From the NCBI RefSeq assembly GCF_003332275.1, contig NZ_QOVA01000001.1, forward strand, positions 248,001 to 312,000: DNA of 64,000 nucleotides, given 5' to 3'. Positions within the stretch are counted from its first letter, which is position 1, and each line of letters starts with the position of its first letter. Under the pieces are notes generated by a model, which saw only the letters and a list, made by a program, of their open reading frames with translations, made no database searches and was not told the DNA's origin. Shown here piece after piece: positions 44,866-54,890 of this stretch. The DNA comes from Edaphovirga cremea. GTDB lineage: Bacteria; Pseudomonadota; Gammaproteobacteria; Enterobacterales; Enterobacteriaceae. The position numbers were made by a program, and so were the translations under genes.

Positions 44866-46968
44866 TCAATGCGCTGTTTTGGTGTTGCTTACAATTTCCT
44901 GATAATTTTCCGGCATCAGCTCATACGGTGTTTCATTGGCCGTTGGTTTGTCGGTTTTCAGTGACGCAAGCGCGGTTTTTATTGAGAAGAACGCAATAAC
45001 CACCACAACCACCATAAAGAACATGGTCAGACCCGCATCAAGCCGATTGTTGAATACCAACTGTGCCAACTGGGATTCAGTGTACTGAGGAGGAATATTA
45101 CCACTGTCAATCATTGCCTGGAACCTATTGGCAACGGCCAGGAAGCCCACTCTGGCATCTTCGCTGAACGATTTTTGCCAGCCGGCAGTCAAGGTACACA
45201 CCAGCAACCACGAGGTAGGTACCAAGGCTACCCATGCGTAACGCTGTCTTTTCATCTTGAACAGAACAACGGCACACAGTGACAACGCCATCGCTGCCAG
45301 CATCTGGTTGGCGATACCAAACAGTGGCCACAGGGTATTAATTCCACCCAACGGATCCACCACGCCCTGATGCAGGAAATATCCCCACGCCATTACGCAT
45401 AGCGCAGTTGCAATGAGGTTGGCTGGCAAAGAGTCAGTTTTCTTCATCGACGGTGCGAACACACCCAGCAGATCCTGCAGCATAAAGCGTGCTGCTCGGG
45501 TACCCGCATCAACGGCGGTCAGGATAAACAGTGCTTCAAACAGGATTGCAAAGTGATACCAGAAAGAGATCTCCATCAGGCCACCCAGCGCCCCGTGCAG
45601 AATATAGGCCATCCCTACAGCCAGCGTAGGTGCACCGCCCGCACGTGAGATAATGCTCTGCTCGCCGACCTCATTGGCGATCGTTTGCAGGGTTTCAGGT
45701 GTTACCTGGAAGCCCCAGCCGCTGACTACGGAAGCTGCGGAAGCCACCACATCAACGGTGCCTGCCGGTGCCAGAACTGCCAGCGGACTGTTCATGGCAA
45801 AGTATACGCCTGGATCAATTACGCAGGCCGCAACCAGCGCCATGATGGCAACGAAAGATTCCATCAGCATGCCGCCATAACCGATAAAGCGAGCCTGATT
45901 TTCGTTGGCCAGCATTTTCGGCGTCGTCCCGGAGGCGATCAGCGCGTGGAAACCAGAGACGGCACCACAGGCGATGGTGATGAACAGGAACGGGAACAGA
46001 TTACCAGTCCAGACAGGACCAGTACCGTCAACGAACTTGGTCAGCGCAGGCATTTCCAGCATAGGCCGAACGACCAGAATACCGATTGCCAGACCGACTA
46101 TCGTGCCGATTTTCAGGAAGGTAGAGAGATAATCACGCGGTGCCAACAGCAGCCATACAGGCAACACGGCAGCGACAAAACCATAGCCGACCAGGATCCA
46201 GGTCAACTGCACACCGGTGAAATCAAAATAAGGTGCCATGGCTGGATTTTCGGCCACCCATCCGCCAGAGATGATGGCGAAAATCAGGAAGACCAGCCCG
46301 ATAATGGACACCTCACCGATGCGACCAGGACGGATATAGCGGGTATAGATTCCCATAAACAGCGCCAGCGGAATGGTAAAGGCGACGGTATAGGTTCCCC
46401 ATGGGCTATGGGTGAGGGCTTTTACGACGATCATTGCCAGAACGGCCAGAATGATCACCATAATCATAAAGCAGGCAATCAGGGCAATGACCCCAGCGGT
46501 ATTTCCCATCTCATCTTTGACCAGCTCACCCAGTGAACGGCCATCGCGACGGGTCGAGACGAACAGCACCATAAAGTCCTGCACAGCCCCTGCAAATACT
46601 ACCCCTGCCAACAACCACAGCATGCCAGGCAGATAACCCATTTGCGCGGCCAGTACCGGCCCGACGAGCGGCCCCGCCCCAGCAATTGCCGCAAAGTGGT
46701 GACCAAAGAGGACTTTCTTGTCGGTAGGGACGTAGTCGAGGCCATCGTTATGACGTATTGCGGGTGTCATACGCGTGGAGTCGACGGAAAGAACGCGTTC
46801 CGCAATAAAGAGAGCGTAATAGCGATAGGCGATCAGATAGACGCAGACCGCAGCAACGACTATCCACAATGCGTTGATTCGTTCACCACGGTTTAGCGCA
46901 ATGTACCCGAGGGCAAATGCACCCACGATTGCCAGTACTATCCATATTGCGTGTTTTTTTATATTCAT
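44866..46968 (-). CDS. btsT: Pyruvate:H+ symporter BtsT (CstA family)
   Basis: A 700-residue inner-membrane protein with about 16-18 membrane segments. CstA landmarks are [75 protein letters not shown] and [19 protein letters not shown]. Its partners yjiX and yjiA identify it as BtsT (YjiY) rather than CstA, which pairs with ybdD. In E. coli it is induced by the BtsSR system upon pyruvate exposure. A matching BtsR box was not convincingly found upstream. Confidence 0.93.
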   Translation of the reverse strand: MNIKKHAIWIVLAIVGAFALGYIALNRGERINALWIVVAAVCVYLIAYRYYALFIAERVLSVDSTRMTPAIRHNDGLDYVPTDKKVLFGHHFAAIAGAGPLVGPVLAAQMGYLPGMLWLLAGVVFAGAVQDFMVLFVSTRRDGRSLGELVKDEMGNTAGVIALIACFMIMVIILAVLAMIVVKALTHSPWGTYTVAFTIPLALFMGIYTRYIRPGRIGEVSIIGLVFLIFAIISGGWVAENPAMAPYFDFTGVQLTWILVGYGFVAAVLPVWLLLAPRDYLSTFLKIGTIVGLAIGILVVRPMLEMPALTKFVDGTGPVWTGNLFPFLFITIACGAVSGFHALIASGTTPKMLANENQARFIGYGGMLMESFVAIMALVAACVIDPGVYFAMNSPLAVLAPAGTVDVVASAASVVSGWGFQVTPETLQTIANEVGEQSIISRAGGAPTLAVGMAYILHGALGGLMEISFWYHFAILFEALFILTAVDAGTRAARFMLQDLLGVFAPSMKKTDSLPANLIATALCVMAWGYFLHQGVVDPLGGINTLWPLFGIANQMLAAMALSLCAVVLFKMKRQRYAWVALVPTSWLLVCTLTAGWQKSFSEDARVGFLAVANRFQAMIDSGNIPPQYTESQLAQLVFNNRLDAGLTMFFMVVVVVIAFFSIKTALASLKTDKPTANETPYELMPENYQEIVSNTKTAH

Positions 46969-47297
46969 GAGTATGAGTCCAACATTATTATTACAACCAG
47001 AGGTGTTTTACGTTTCACGTTAAAAACATATCAACTCTATATTGGTAATGTTGCTTATGCAGAGTCCTCATGGCATCTAATTGTTCAGATTGATACGTGG
47101 ATCACTCGAATTGTAATAAATCATGTATTTCCTGCGCTTTTCCTGTGCGCTTTCTACGGCTTATCCGCCATTGCGTAAGGTTATTGAAAGCCGTTGTCGC
47201 TGTGAAAAAGGGTACATTTCCGTTATATCATATTACGGATTATTCTTAGGGTCAGAGCAATTCCGTTTGGCAAGAACAGTGCTGATTGAGATAAGAA
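46969..47297 (-). other. btsT upstream region
   Basis: About 330 bp without a gene, AT-rich, expected to carry the btsT promoter and its regulator sites. Nothing specific can be assigned. Confidence 0.4.
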
Positions 47298-47325
47298 TGC
47301 GGTCAGGCGAAATTGCCTGACCGCA
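47298..47325 (-). terminator. Terminator of the EF-G gene
   Basis: An 11-bp perfect stem (TGCGGTCAGGC / GCCTGACCGCA) with a 6-nt loop, then TTCTTATCT on the minus strand, about 20 bp after the EF-G stop. Confidence 0.9.
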
Positions 47326-47344
47326 CTGTTTTCAGGAGAGTTTA

Positions 47345-49444
47345 CTAACCGCGGGATGCAACAATGGCATCAGCCACATTGCGCGGAGCCTCGGCATAAT
47401 GCTTGAACTCCATGGTATACGTGGCTCGGCCCTGCGACATCGATCGCAACGTGGTGGAATAGCCGAACATTTCTGATAACGGCACTTCCGCCCTGATGGC
47501 CTTGCCGCCACCGATCATTTCTTCCATGCCCTGCACCATACCGCGGCGCGAAGAGAGATCGCCCATCACATTACCGGCATACTCTTCCGGCGTTTCAACT
47601 TCAACGCTCATCACCGGTTCAAGGATGACAGGACTGGCTTTTCTCGCGGCTTCTTTGAAACCAAAAATTGCCGCCATTTTAAACGCCAGTTCGGACGAAT
47701 CGACTTCATGGTACGAGCCAAACGTCAGCGTAACTTTGACATCGACCACCGGATAACCGGCCAGGACACCGTTGTTTTGCGCCTCGATGACCCCTTTCTC
47801 TACCGCGCCGATAAATTCACGTGGTACAACCCCGCCTTTGGTGGCGTCAACAAAAGAGCAACCGGTGCCTGCGGGCTGCGGTTCCAGAGTAAAGACGACG
47901 TGGCCATATTGGCCTTTCCCTCCAGACTGACGGACAAATTTGCCCTCAACATCCGTGACTTTTTGTCGCACCGTTTCCCGATAGGTGACCTGCGGTTTAC
48001 CAATATTGGCTTCTACACCGAACTCGCGTTTCATACGATCCACGATAATTTCCAGATGCAGTTCCCCCATCCCGGAGATGATCGTTTGTCCCGATTCTTC
48101 ATCCGTGTGGATACGGAACGAAGGATCTTCAGAGGCCAGACGTTGCAGGGCGATGCCCATTTTCTCCTGATCGGCCTGAGTCTTGGGTTCGATCGCCTGA
48201 GAGATAACCGGTTCCGGAAACTCCATTTTAACCAGTGTCAGCACGGCGTTAGGGTCGCACAGGGTTTCACCGGTGGTCACTTCCTTAAGGCCGACACAGG
48301 CCGCGATATCACCTGCACGAATCTCATCAACCTCGATGCGCGTATTGGCGTGCATCTGCACAATACGCCCAATGCGCTCTTTCTTGCCGCGAATCGGGTT
48401 ATACACGCTGTCACCTTTACTCAAAACACCCGAGTACACGCGAACAAACGTCAGTTGCCCCACATAGGGATCCGTCATCAGTTTGAACGCCAGCGCGGAA
48501 AACTTCTCGCTGTCGTCAGCGTGGCGAACCACTTCATTGCCTTTCTCATCTGTACCGATCACCGGCGGAATATCCAGCGGGGATGGCATGAGTTCGATGA
48601 CGGCGTCCAGCATGCGCTGTACCCCTTTGTTTTTAAAGGCACTGCCACATAGCATGGGCTGGATCTCGCCAGCAATGGTGCGGATGCGCAAGCCGAGGGT
48701 AATTTCGTCTTCGCTGAGCTCGCTGCCTTCAAGGTACTTGTTCATCAACTCTTCATTGGCTTCCGCAGCGGCGGAAATCATTTTCTCGCGCCATTCATTG
48801 GCTTGCGTGAGCAGATCCGCTGGGACAGCTTCATAGGAAAACTTCATCCCCTGGGATTCCTCATCCCACAGGATGGCTCTCATTTTCCGTAAATCCACGA
48901 CGCCAACAAAATGATCTTCACTGCCAATCGGGATAACGATCGGGACTGGATTGGCCTTGAGGCGATCGATCATCATCTGGCGAACGCGGAAAAAGTCAGC
49001 GCCGGGGCGATCCATCTTATTGACGAAAGCCAGACGCGGAACACCGTATTTATTGGCTTGACGCCAGACCGTCTCGGATTGTGGCTGTACGCCACCGACC
49101 GAGTCATACACCATGACTGCGCCGTCAAGTACCCGCATGGAACGTTCGACTTCGATAGTAAAATCGACGTGCCCTGGGGTATCGATAATATTGATCCGAT
49201 GCTGGGGATAGGTGTGATCCATACCGCGCCAGAAACAGGTCACCGCAGCAGACGTAATGGTAATGCCACGCTCCTGTTCCTGAGCCATCCAATCGGTCGT
49301 CGTCGCACCGTCATGCACCTCACCTAGCTTGTGACTCACGCCGGTATAAAAGAGGATGCGCTCGGTGGTCGTGGTTTTACCGGCGTCGATGTGTGCGGAG
49401 ATACCGATATTTCGATAGCGTTCAATGGGAGTTTTGCGTGCCAT
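47345..49444 (-). CDS. Stand-alone, divergent elongation factor G (second fusA-type gene)
   Basis: A complete 699-residue EF-G. Domain I has [22 protein letters not shown], switch [45 protein letters not shown] and NKMDRPGAD. Domains II-V end [10 protein letters not shown]…[22 protein letters not shown]. Its N-terminus ([12 protein letters not shown]…) and several segments (MKAIIWDE-like [25 protein letters not shown]-like [15 protein letters not shown]) read closer to beta-proteobacterial FusA than to the enterobacterial str-operon protein, and it is not beside rpsL, rpsG or tufA. It is therefore probably an acquired paralogue. Possible roles are drug tolerance (fusidic acid, argyrin) or stress translation; both are inference. 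Confidence 0.9.
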   Translation of the reverse strand: MARKTPIERYRNIGISAHIDAGKTTTTERILFYTGVSHKLGEVHDGATTTDWMAQEQERGITITSAAVTCFWRGMDHTYPQHRINIIDTPGHVDFTIEVERSMRVLDGAVMVYDSVGGVQPQSETVWRQANKYGVPRLAFVNKMDRPGADFFRVRQMMIDRLKANPVPIVIPIGSEDHFVGVVDLRKMRAILWDEESQGMKFSYEAVPADLLTQANEWREKMISAAAEANEELMNKYLEGSELSEDEITLGLRIRTIAGEIQPMLCGSAFKNKGVQRMLDAVIELMPSPLDIPPVIGTDEKGNEVVRHADDSEKFSALAFKLMTDPYVGQLTFVRVYSGVLSKGDSVYNPIRGKKERIGRIVQMHANTRIEVDEIRAGDIAACVGLKEVTTGETLCDPNAVLTLVKMEFPEPVISQAIEPKTQADQEKMGIALQRLASEDPSFRIHTDEESGQTIISGMGELHLEIIVDRMKREFGVEANIGKPQVTYRETVRQKVTDVEGKFVRQSGGKGQYGHVVFTLEPQPAGTGCSFVDATKGGVVPREFIGAVEKGVIEAQNNGVLAGYPVVDVKVTLTFGSYHEVDSSELAFKMAAIFGFKEAARKASPVILEPVMSVEVETPEEYAGNVMGDLSSRRGMVQGMEEMIGGGKAIRAEVPLSEMFGYSTTLRSMSQGRATYTMEFKHYAEAPRNVADAIVASRG

Positions 49445-49540
49445 ATAACGTCCTTACAAGATGATGGCTACTTCATGATCCTCCCATGGAAATATGACTT
49501 CTATTTTTTCCACGGAAGGTTGTTGTTCGCGACCAGTATA

Positions 49541-49552
49541 GTACAATTGTAC
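49541..49552. promoter_or_regulatory. 12-bp perfect palindrome between EF-G and ArsR-type genes
   Basis: GTACAATTGTAC, with GTATA-type sequence on both sides, lies about 100 bp upstream of the EF-G start and 200 bp upstream of the divergent HTH gene. It is a candidate operator for that winged-helix repressor. The evidence is symmetry and position only. Confidence 0.4.
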
Positions 49553-49751
49553 GAGTATACACGAACAATTTTTGTTTAAGGAAAAATGCAATCCTGGGCC
49601 TGTGGTCGAGTCAAGGTTCTGCGGCACGTTCAGCGTTGCATCAGAATTGGAGTTTAGGCTATATTTCTGCGCCGGAATGTGTCCGGTCAATGTGGCACAA
49701 GGAAAAGCGCTACCTTGGATTCGCGTCAACTATCAAAAAAACAGGAGCGTT

Positions 49752-50108
49752 ATGGCAGCCCATCACCCTGAAAGAGAACAGATTCGTCTGGAACATGTGC
49801 TGACAGCACTGGGGAATCCTTTGCGTCTGGCAGTTGTGCGCAAGTTGGCCAGGGGAGGAGAACACGCCAGTGGAACACTGGTTCATGGGCTCTCGAAATC
49901 GACATTAACCCATCATTGGCGGGTATTGCGGGAAAGTGGCGTAATCTGGCAACGACCTGATGGACGTGAAAATTTATTGTCGTTACGCCGTGACGATATT
50001 GACGCGCGCTTTCCTGGGTTGTTGGAGGTTTTACTTAATGCCGTTGAGAATGACACCACCACCAGCGAAGCGACGGCAAAGCATTTGCCCGAACAGAGGG
50101 ATCAATAA
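49752..50108 (+). CDS. ArsR-family winged-helix transcriptional regulator
   Basis: 118 residues from ATG 49752, chosen because CAGGAG precedes it and the upstream in-frame extension is not protein-like. The winged HTH is LEHVLTALGNPLRLAVVRKLARGGEHASGTLVHGLSKSTLTHHWRVLRESGVIWQRPDGRENLLSLRRDDIDARFPGLLEVLL. No Cys-rich metal site is seen, so this is probably a non-metal ArsR-like sensor. It is transcribed divergently from the EF-G gene across a 307-bp gap containing a palindrome, and may control it. Confidence 0.85.
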   Translation: MAAHHPEREQIRLEHVLTALGNPLRLAVVRKLARGGEHASGTLVHGLSKSTLTHHWRVLRESGVIWQRPDGRENLLSLRRDDIDARFPGLLEVLLNAVENDTTTSEATAKHLPEQRDQ

Positions 50109-50771
50109 AACAAGGTAACGACTGAACGTTTTCTCATGTTTATTTTGGGGCAGTTTTATCTGCCCAGCGCGCCTGCTTAATGAAAAGCTTCACATCAATA
50201 CGCCTCACGCCAATAATCCCTCAAATTCTTGCGATGATTAACTCGCCTATCAAAATAAACAAAAGATTCAATAAAAAATAATTATCCTGCGTAACTGAGG
50301 ATTATTCACTCCTGATTTCCCGGCATTTTGGCAGCAGAAAATACTGTCTGTTTGCAGGAAGAGTGTTGCCTGTTTTCATTATTTCTTGTGTTCTGCCATA
50401 AAATCACCTTGTATTTATCACTTTATGTTTTAACTTAGGGTAAGTTATGTTTATTTTATGTTAAAAAAATCTTAACTCATTGATGAGTATGGATCTTAAA
50501 GTTAGAAGACTATGAAATTTAATATTAATAGTATTCACGTAGACGTTAATAATCCTTGTTAAAGGGCGTTAATGGTAATAATTTTAGAATTTAGTTCTTA
50601 ATATTATCATTTCTCAATTTATTATTCCGTATAAAGACAAATATCAGTATATTGATCTGACAAGAGAGGTGGGCTCTCTTCGGCAATACACACAATTGAT
50701 CGCAACTGCATTGGTCGAAAATGCATTAGTTGAAAATGAATGTATGACCGCAACTATTTCAAGGACTAACC
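50109..50771 (+). other. AT-rich region upstream of fimbrial operon 2
   Basis: About 660 bp without a gene. It is very AT-rich from 50380 to 50700 and presumably carries the fimbrial promoter. No clear inverted-repeat switch was found. Confidence 0.5.
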
Positions 50772-51341
50772 ATGTTTAATACCAAGAAGAATGTTCTTAT
50801 TATCGCTATGTCAGCATTTATGTCTGCTTCAGCGTTTGCCGATACACCAGTAGGTGCTGACCAGGGTTCAGGCCGAATTCATTTCACCGGAACTATCATT
50901 AATGCCCCTTGTTCCGTGGCACCTGGGGATGAAGATATCAACGTCGATATGGGTCAGATAGCGAATAAGGTCCTTGAGACCGGCAATAAATATTCTCAAA
51001 ACGTAAATTATACCATTCATCTGCAAGATTGTGATTTGGCCTCACAGACCGCGGGTGATGTGGAATATCCGGCAATGTCGAAAGTGGCCGTGACTTTTGG
51101 CGGTACAGCAGACAGCAGTGTCTCTGAATTGGTCGCTAACACCGGCAGTGCAAGAGGTGCTGCTATTCGTTTGATCGATGCCAATGGTGATTTACTGAAA
51201 GTGGGTGACTCATCCAAAGATATCAATCTGGTTACGGGTAATAATGAGCTGGTTTTTGCCGCTCGCGTTGAAGCCAATAACCAGGCGGTTTCTACCGGTA
51301 CTATCGTTTCCCAAGCTACTTACGCACTGAACTATAAATAA
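50772..51341 (+). CDS. Major fimbrial subunit, type 1 pilin family (operon 2)
   Basis: A 189-residue pilin. Signal peptide KKNVLIIAMSAFMSASAFA, mature start DTPVGADQGSGRIHFTGTIINAPCSVAPGD, second Cys in HLQDCDLAS, and C-terminus VSQATYALNYK with the penultimate Tyr. The start codon has AAGGA upstream. It is first in a pilin-usher-chaperone-adhesin operon, an order different from operon 1 (pilin-chaperone-usher), so the two fimbriae are separate acquisitions rather than a recent duplication. Confidence 0.93.
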   Translation: MFNTKKNVLIIAMSAFMSASAFADTPVGADQGSGRIHFTGTIINAPCSVAPGDEDINVDMGQIANKVLETGNKYSQNVNYTIHLQDCDLASQTAGDVEYPAMSKVAVTFGGTADSSVSELVANTGSARGAAIRLIDANGDLLKVGDSSKDINLVTGNNELVFAARVEANNQAVSTGTIVSQATYALNYK

Positions 51342-51419
51342 ATTTTCAGATTCAATGCTATTTAATACCCCTGATAATCACTGTTAACGCCAATGTGGCT
51401 TCATATATGAAGGGTATTG

Positions 51420-51440
51420 GGGGAGGAAACTCCCCTTACT
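51420..51440 (+). terminator. Attenuating hairpin after major pilin gene 2
   Basis: A perfect GGGGAG / CTCCCC stem with a GAAA tetraloop, followed by TTACTCT, in the pilin-usher gap. It is the counterpart of the hairpin after pilin gene 1. Confidence 0.65.
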
Positions 51441-51522
51441 CTGGCATGCTCAATAACACTCCCAGGCATTATTCAAAGCTGAGTTCTGGATTACTTTTAA
51501 AAAATAAAAAAGTGATTTTACC

Positions 51523-54024
51523 ATGTATTTTACATTGAATGGGATCTCAATGATTTTTAAGCTGGCACGGTTGGTTATCTTAGCAGCTGCTGGAGTTGTT
51601 ATCTCTCCGGGGAGTCAGGCAATCGAATTCAACGTGAATATCATCGATGCCAACGATCGCGAAAACATTGATCTTTCACGATTTGAAGTGGCGAACTATA
51701 TTCTGCCCGGAGAGTATCTTCTGGACGTCGTGGTGAATGGCCATGTGCTACCTGAACAGAGTCTAATAAAATTCTTAGCCACGGAAAATGAAAAGAACAG
51801 TAGGGTGTGCCTTACGCCTTTATTAGTCGATCAGTTCGATTTGATTGAGGAATTTCGTTCATCGTTGACTGCGTGGCACGGCAACGAATGTCTCTCGCTG
51901 GATCAAGAGCCTGAGATTACTGCGCGATACGATCAGGAGAAACAAACCCTGACGATGACGATACCTCAGGCGTGGCTTAATTACCGCGACCAGAATTGGG
52001 TTCCACCTTCACAATGGGACGACGGTGTACCCGGTTTTTTATTGGATTATAATTTGCTAGGCAGCAAATTTGTTCCGGAGCAGGGCGCACGCTCAACCAA
52101 TTTCAGCAGCTACGGAACCACCGGTATCAATATAGGCGCGTGGCGAGTACGCGGGGATTACCAATATACCAACAGCCATTCGTCGGAAGGGCCAGTGAGT
52201 GACCAGTTTACCTGGTCGCAATTCTACCTTTATCGAGCGTTGCCCGCATTGGGTGCAAAGTTAAGTGGTGGGCAAACCTACTTTAACTCGGACATTTTTG
52301 ATTCATTCCGCTTTGTCGGGGTGTCGCTTAACAGCGATCAGCGCATGTTGCCGCCGTCACTGCGTGGTTACGCGCCACAGGTTACCGGGATAGCGAGAAC
52401 CAATGCGCGAATCATTATCAGTCAAAACAGCCGGATTATTTATCAGGCCAACGTGCCGCCGGGGCCGTTTGTTATCCAGGATCTGAGCGAGGCTGTACAG
52501 GGCGCACTCGATGTTCGTATTGAAGAGGAAAATGGCAGCGTGACCTCTTTTCAGGTCAGTACGGCGACAATTCCTTTCCTGACGCGAAAAGGTGCTATTC
52601 GGTTTAAAACCGCGATGGGCAAACCGACGATTGGGCGAAATAATCACGCAATCGATCCTGCTTTCTACAGCGGGGAGCTTTCCTGGGGTGTGCTGAATAA
52701 CCTGTCGCTATACGGCGGTGCGATCGCGACCAATGGTGACTATCAGGCGCAAGCGCTGGGTTTGGGGCAAAACTTGCAGGATTTTGGTGCCATATCTTTC
52801 GACGTTACGCGCTCTGCTGCGACGTTGCTGCACCAAAACAGACAGACGGGATATAGCTATCGCGCAAATTACGCCAAACGTTTTGATTCCACAGGGAGTC
52901 AGATTACCTTCGCTGGATACCGTTTTTCAGAGAGAACGTTTATGTCGTTGAATCAGTTTCTCGACAAAACCAGCGGGAATACCTACTCAAGAGATGATAA
53001 GCAAACTTACACCATCACGGCGAATCAGTACTTACCCTGGCCGGATATTACGCTCTACCTGTCAGCCACACACAAAGTGTATTGGAATGACACATCGACA
53101 AATAATTACAGCATGTCGGTAAGCAAGATATTTGATATCGGCCAATTAAGAGGGATCGCGGCAACATTGTCTGCCAGCAAACTGAAATACCGCTATCAGG
53201 ATGAGAATCAGATGTTTCTCTCCTTCAGTTTACCCCTCTCTACGGGGCAGCAGATCAGTTATGACGCACAGAATAATTCAACCGGTGGTTTCAGCCAGAC
53301 AGTCTCTTATTACAATAGCCAGGACATGAATAACAGTTGGCGGGTAAGTGCGGGAGGCAGTAGCCCGGATATACAGCAAGGGAATGGGGTATTTCGCGGT
53401 AATTATCAGCATAACTCGCCGTATGGGCAATTGGGCCTGAATGGCAGCGTCAAGAATAATGACTATCGCTCAACCAGCGCCAACTGGTACGGCTCATTTA
53501 CTGCAACGCCTTATGGGGCAGCATTACACCAGAGCAGTGTCGGTAATGAACCAAGAATGATGTTGGCTGCGGGGGTGAAAGGAATACCGGTGAATAACGG
53601 TTCAGGAATCACCAACGATTACGGTATTACCGTCGTTAATGGCGTGTCCAGTTATCAGACGTCGGACGTTCGGATTGATGTCAATAATCTCCCTGAGGAT
53701 GTCGAGGTTTACAGCTCGGTTGTCAGTAAAACCCTGACCGAAGGTGCGATTGGTTACCGCAAGATTCGCGCTATAAAGGGCCAGCAATTGATGGCGATTA
53801 TCCGGTTAACGGATGGGAGCTATCCACCACTTGGGGCTGCCGTAATGGATGACAGTACGGGAGTTGAAGCCGGATTAATTGGCGACGGTGGATTGACCTA
53901 TCTGGCAGGTATTTCAGCAGAGAAAAATCTGACAGTACGCTGGGGAGATAATACGCAATGCCATATTAGCGTACCCGATAACCATTCGCTTTTATCCGGT
54001 CAGGTTCTATTGCCATGCCAATAA
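51523..54024 (+). CDS. Outer-membrane fimbrial usher (operon 2)
   Basis: An 833-residue FimD/PapC-family usher. The N-terminal domain has IEFNVNIIDANDRENIDLSRFEVANYILPGEYLLDVVVNG, the usher block is MLPPSLRGYAPQVTGIARTNARIIISQNSRIIYQANVPPGPFVIQDL, and the C-terminal domain has YPPLGAAVMDD and a terminal Cys pair ending LLPCQ. An internal ATG at 51550 (MIFKLARLVILAAAG…) gives a cleaner signal peptide and is the likelier true start. The chaperone gene follows with its signal peptide starting 45 bp after the stop. Confidence 0.93.
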   Translation: MYFTLNGISMIFKLARLVILAAAGVVISPGSQAIEFNVNIIDANDRENIDLSRFEVANYILPGEYLLDVVVNGHVLPEQSLIKFLATENEKNSRVCLTPLLVDQFDLIEEFRSSLTAWHGNECLSLDQEPEITARYDQEKQTLTMTIPQAWLNYRDQNWVPPSQWDDGVPGFLLDYNLLGSKFVPEQGARSTNFSSYGTTGINIGAWRVRGDYQYTNSHSSEGPVSDQFTWSQFYLYRALPALGAKLSGGQTYFNSDIFDSFRFVGVSLNSDQRMLPPSLRGYAPQVTGIARTNARIIISQNSRIIYQANVPPGPFVIQDLSEAVQGALDVRIEEENGSVTSFQVSTATIPFLTRKGAIRFKTAMGKPTIGRNNHAIDPAFYSGELSWGVLNNLSLYGGAIATNGDYQAQALGLGQNLQDFGAISFDVTRSAATLLHQNRQTGYSYRANYAKRFDSTGSQITFAGYRFSERTFMSLNQFLDKTSGNTYSRDDKQTYTITANQYLPWPDITLYLSATHKVYWNDTSTNNYSMSVSKIFDIGQLRGIAATLSASKLKYRYQDENQMFLSFSLPLSTGQQISYDAQNNSTGGFSQTVSYYNSQDMNNSWRVSAGGSSPDIQQGNGVFRGNYQHNSPYGQLGLNGSVKNNDYRSTSANWYGSFTATPYGAALHQSSVGNEPRMMLAAGVKGIPVNNGSGITNDYGITVVNGVSSYQTSDVRIDVNNLPEDVEVYSSVVSKTLTEGAIGYRKIRAIKGQQLMAIIRLTDGSYPPLGAAVMDDSTGVEAGLIGDGGLTYLAGISAEKNLTVRWGDNTQCHISVPDNHSLLSGQVLLPCQ

Positions 54025-54068
54025 TATCAGGCGTCATAAGTACAAAGTTTTATTATGGGAAAGAAAAA

Positions 54069-54809
54069 ATGAAACAGGGAAACCCCTCTTTACTCTTTGC
54101 AATACTGATTTTTACCGTGGTGTTATGCAGCAATGCCTTTGCGGCGATTAATCTGGATAGAACACGGGTGATATTTGGCAGTAATGATAAGTCAGTCAGC
54201 GTCACACTCGAAAATCAGAGCAAGAGTTTGCCTTATTTGGCACAAGTGTGGATTGAGGATGCCAAAGGGGAAAAAATTACCCGTCCGCTGGTGGCACTGC
54301 CGCCGATGCAGCGTATTGATTCAGGTCAAAAGAGTCAGGTGAGGATCCTGCAACTGCCGGACACGGCGGCATTACCGAAAGATCGCGAGTCGCTGTTTTA
54401 TTTCAATGTCAGAGAAGTTCCGCCGAAGAGCGATCTGGCCAATGTTATGCAGGTCGCCATTCAAAGCCGGGTAAAACTCTTTTTCCGACCGACTGCCATT
54501 GCACCGAAGCAAGGGGATATCTGGCAGGAAAAGATAGCGATAACGACGCAAGTTGGGGCGGTGAAAATAACTAATCCGACACCCTTTTATATCACCCTCG
54601 GCTACTTGAGTAAGGACAACGGTGGCAATTTCCCTGGTTTTGATAGCGCGATGATTGCCCCATTCGCCAGCGAAACGATTAGCACCGGAGGCTATAGCGG
54701 TGAGCGGTACAGTATCGGCTATATGGATGACTACGGCGGTTTGCAGGTCAATGAATATCAGTGCCGAAGCAGTCAATGTGAATTGATTAAAACCAGAAAG
54801 ACCAGATAA
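54069..54809 (+). CDS. Periplasmic fimbrial chaperone (operon 2)
   Basis: 246 residues from ATG 54069 (MKQGNPSLLFAILIFTVVLCSNAFA signal peptide, GGGAAAGAA upstream). PapD-like features are INLDRTRVIFGSNDKSVSVTLENQS, PPMQRIDSGQKSQVRILQL, and the signature LPKDRESLFYFNVREVPP followed by IQSRVKLFFRPTAI. It comes after the usher, unlike in operon 1. A longer in-frame start at 54015 overlapping the usher gene is disfavoured. Confidence 0.92.
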   Translation: MKQGNPSLLFAILIFTVVLCSNAFAAINLDRTRVIFGSNDKSVSVTLENQSKSLPYLAQVWIEDAKGEKITRPLVALPPMQRIDSGQKSQVRILQLPDTAALPKDRESLFYFNVREVPPKSDLANVMQVAIQSRVKLFFRPTAIAPKQGDIWQEKIAITTQVGAVKITNPTPFYITLGYLSKDNGGNFPGFDSAMIAPFASETISTGGYSGERYSIGYMDDYGGLQVNEYQCRSSQCELIKTRKTR

Positions 54810-54842
54810 AAGCGGGAGGGGCATGAGGCTAAAGCAACAATT

Positions 54843-54861
54843 GCGCCTATTGGGATAGGCT
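54843..54861. repeat. 19-bp hairpin repeat, copy 2
   Basis: Identical to 21828-21846 over all 19 bases (GCCTAT-TGGG-ATAGGC stem-loop core). Here it is 29 bp upstream of the adhesin start, within the fimbrial operon. Confidence 0.6.
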
Positions 54862-54890
54862 CTAAGCCCGATTTTTAATCAGGATAAAAA

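Noticed and set aside
46969-47297. BtsR or CRP sites before btsT
   Set aside because: Only weak partial matches could be found by eye.
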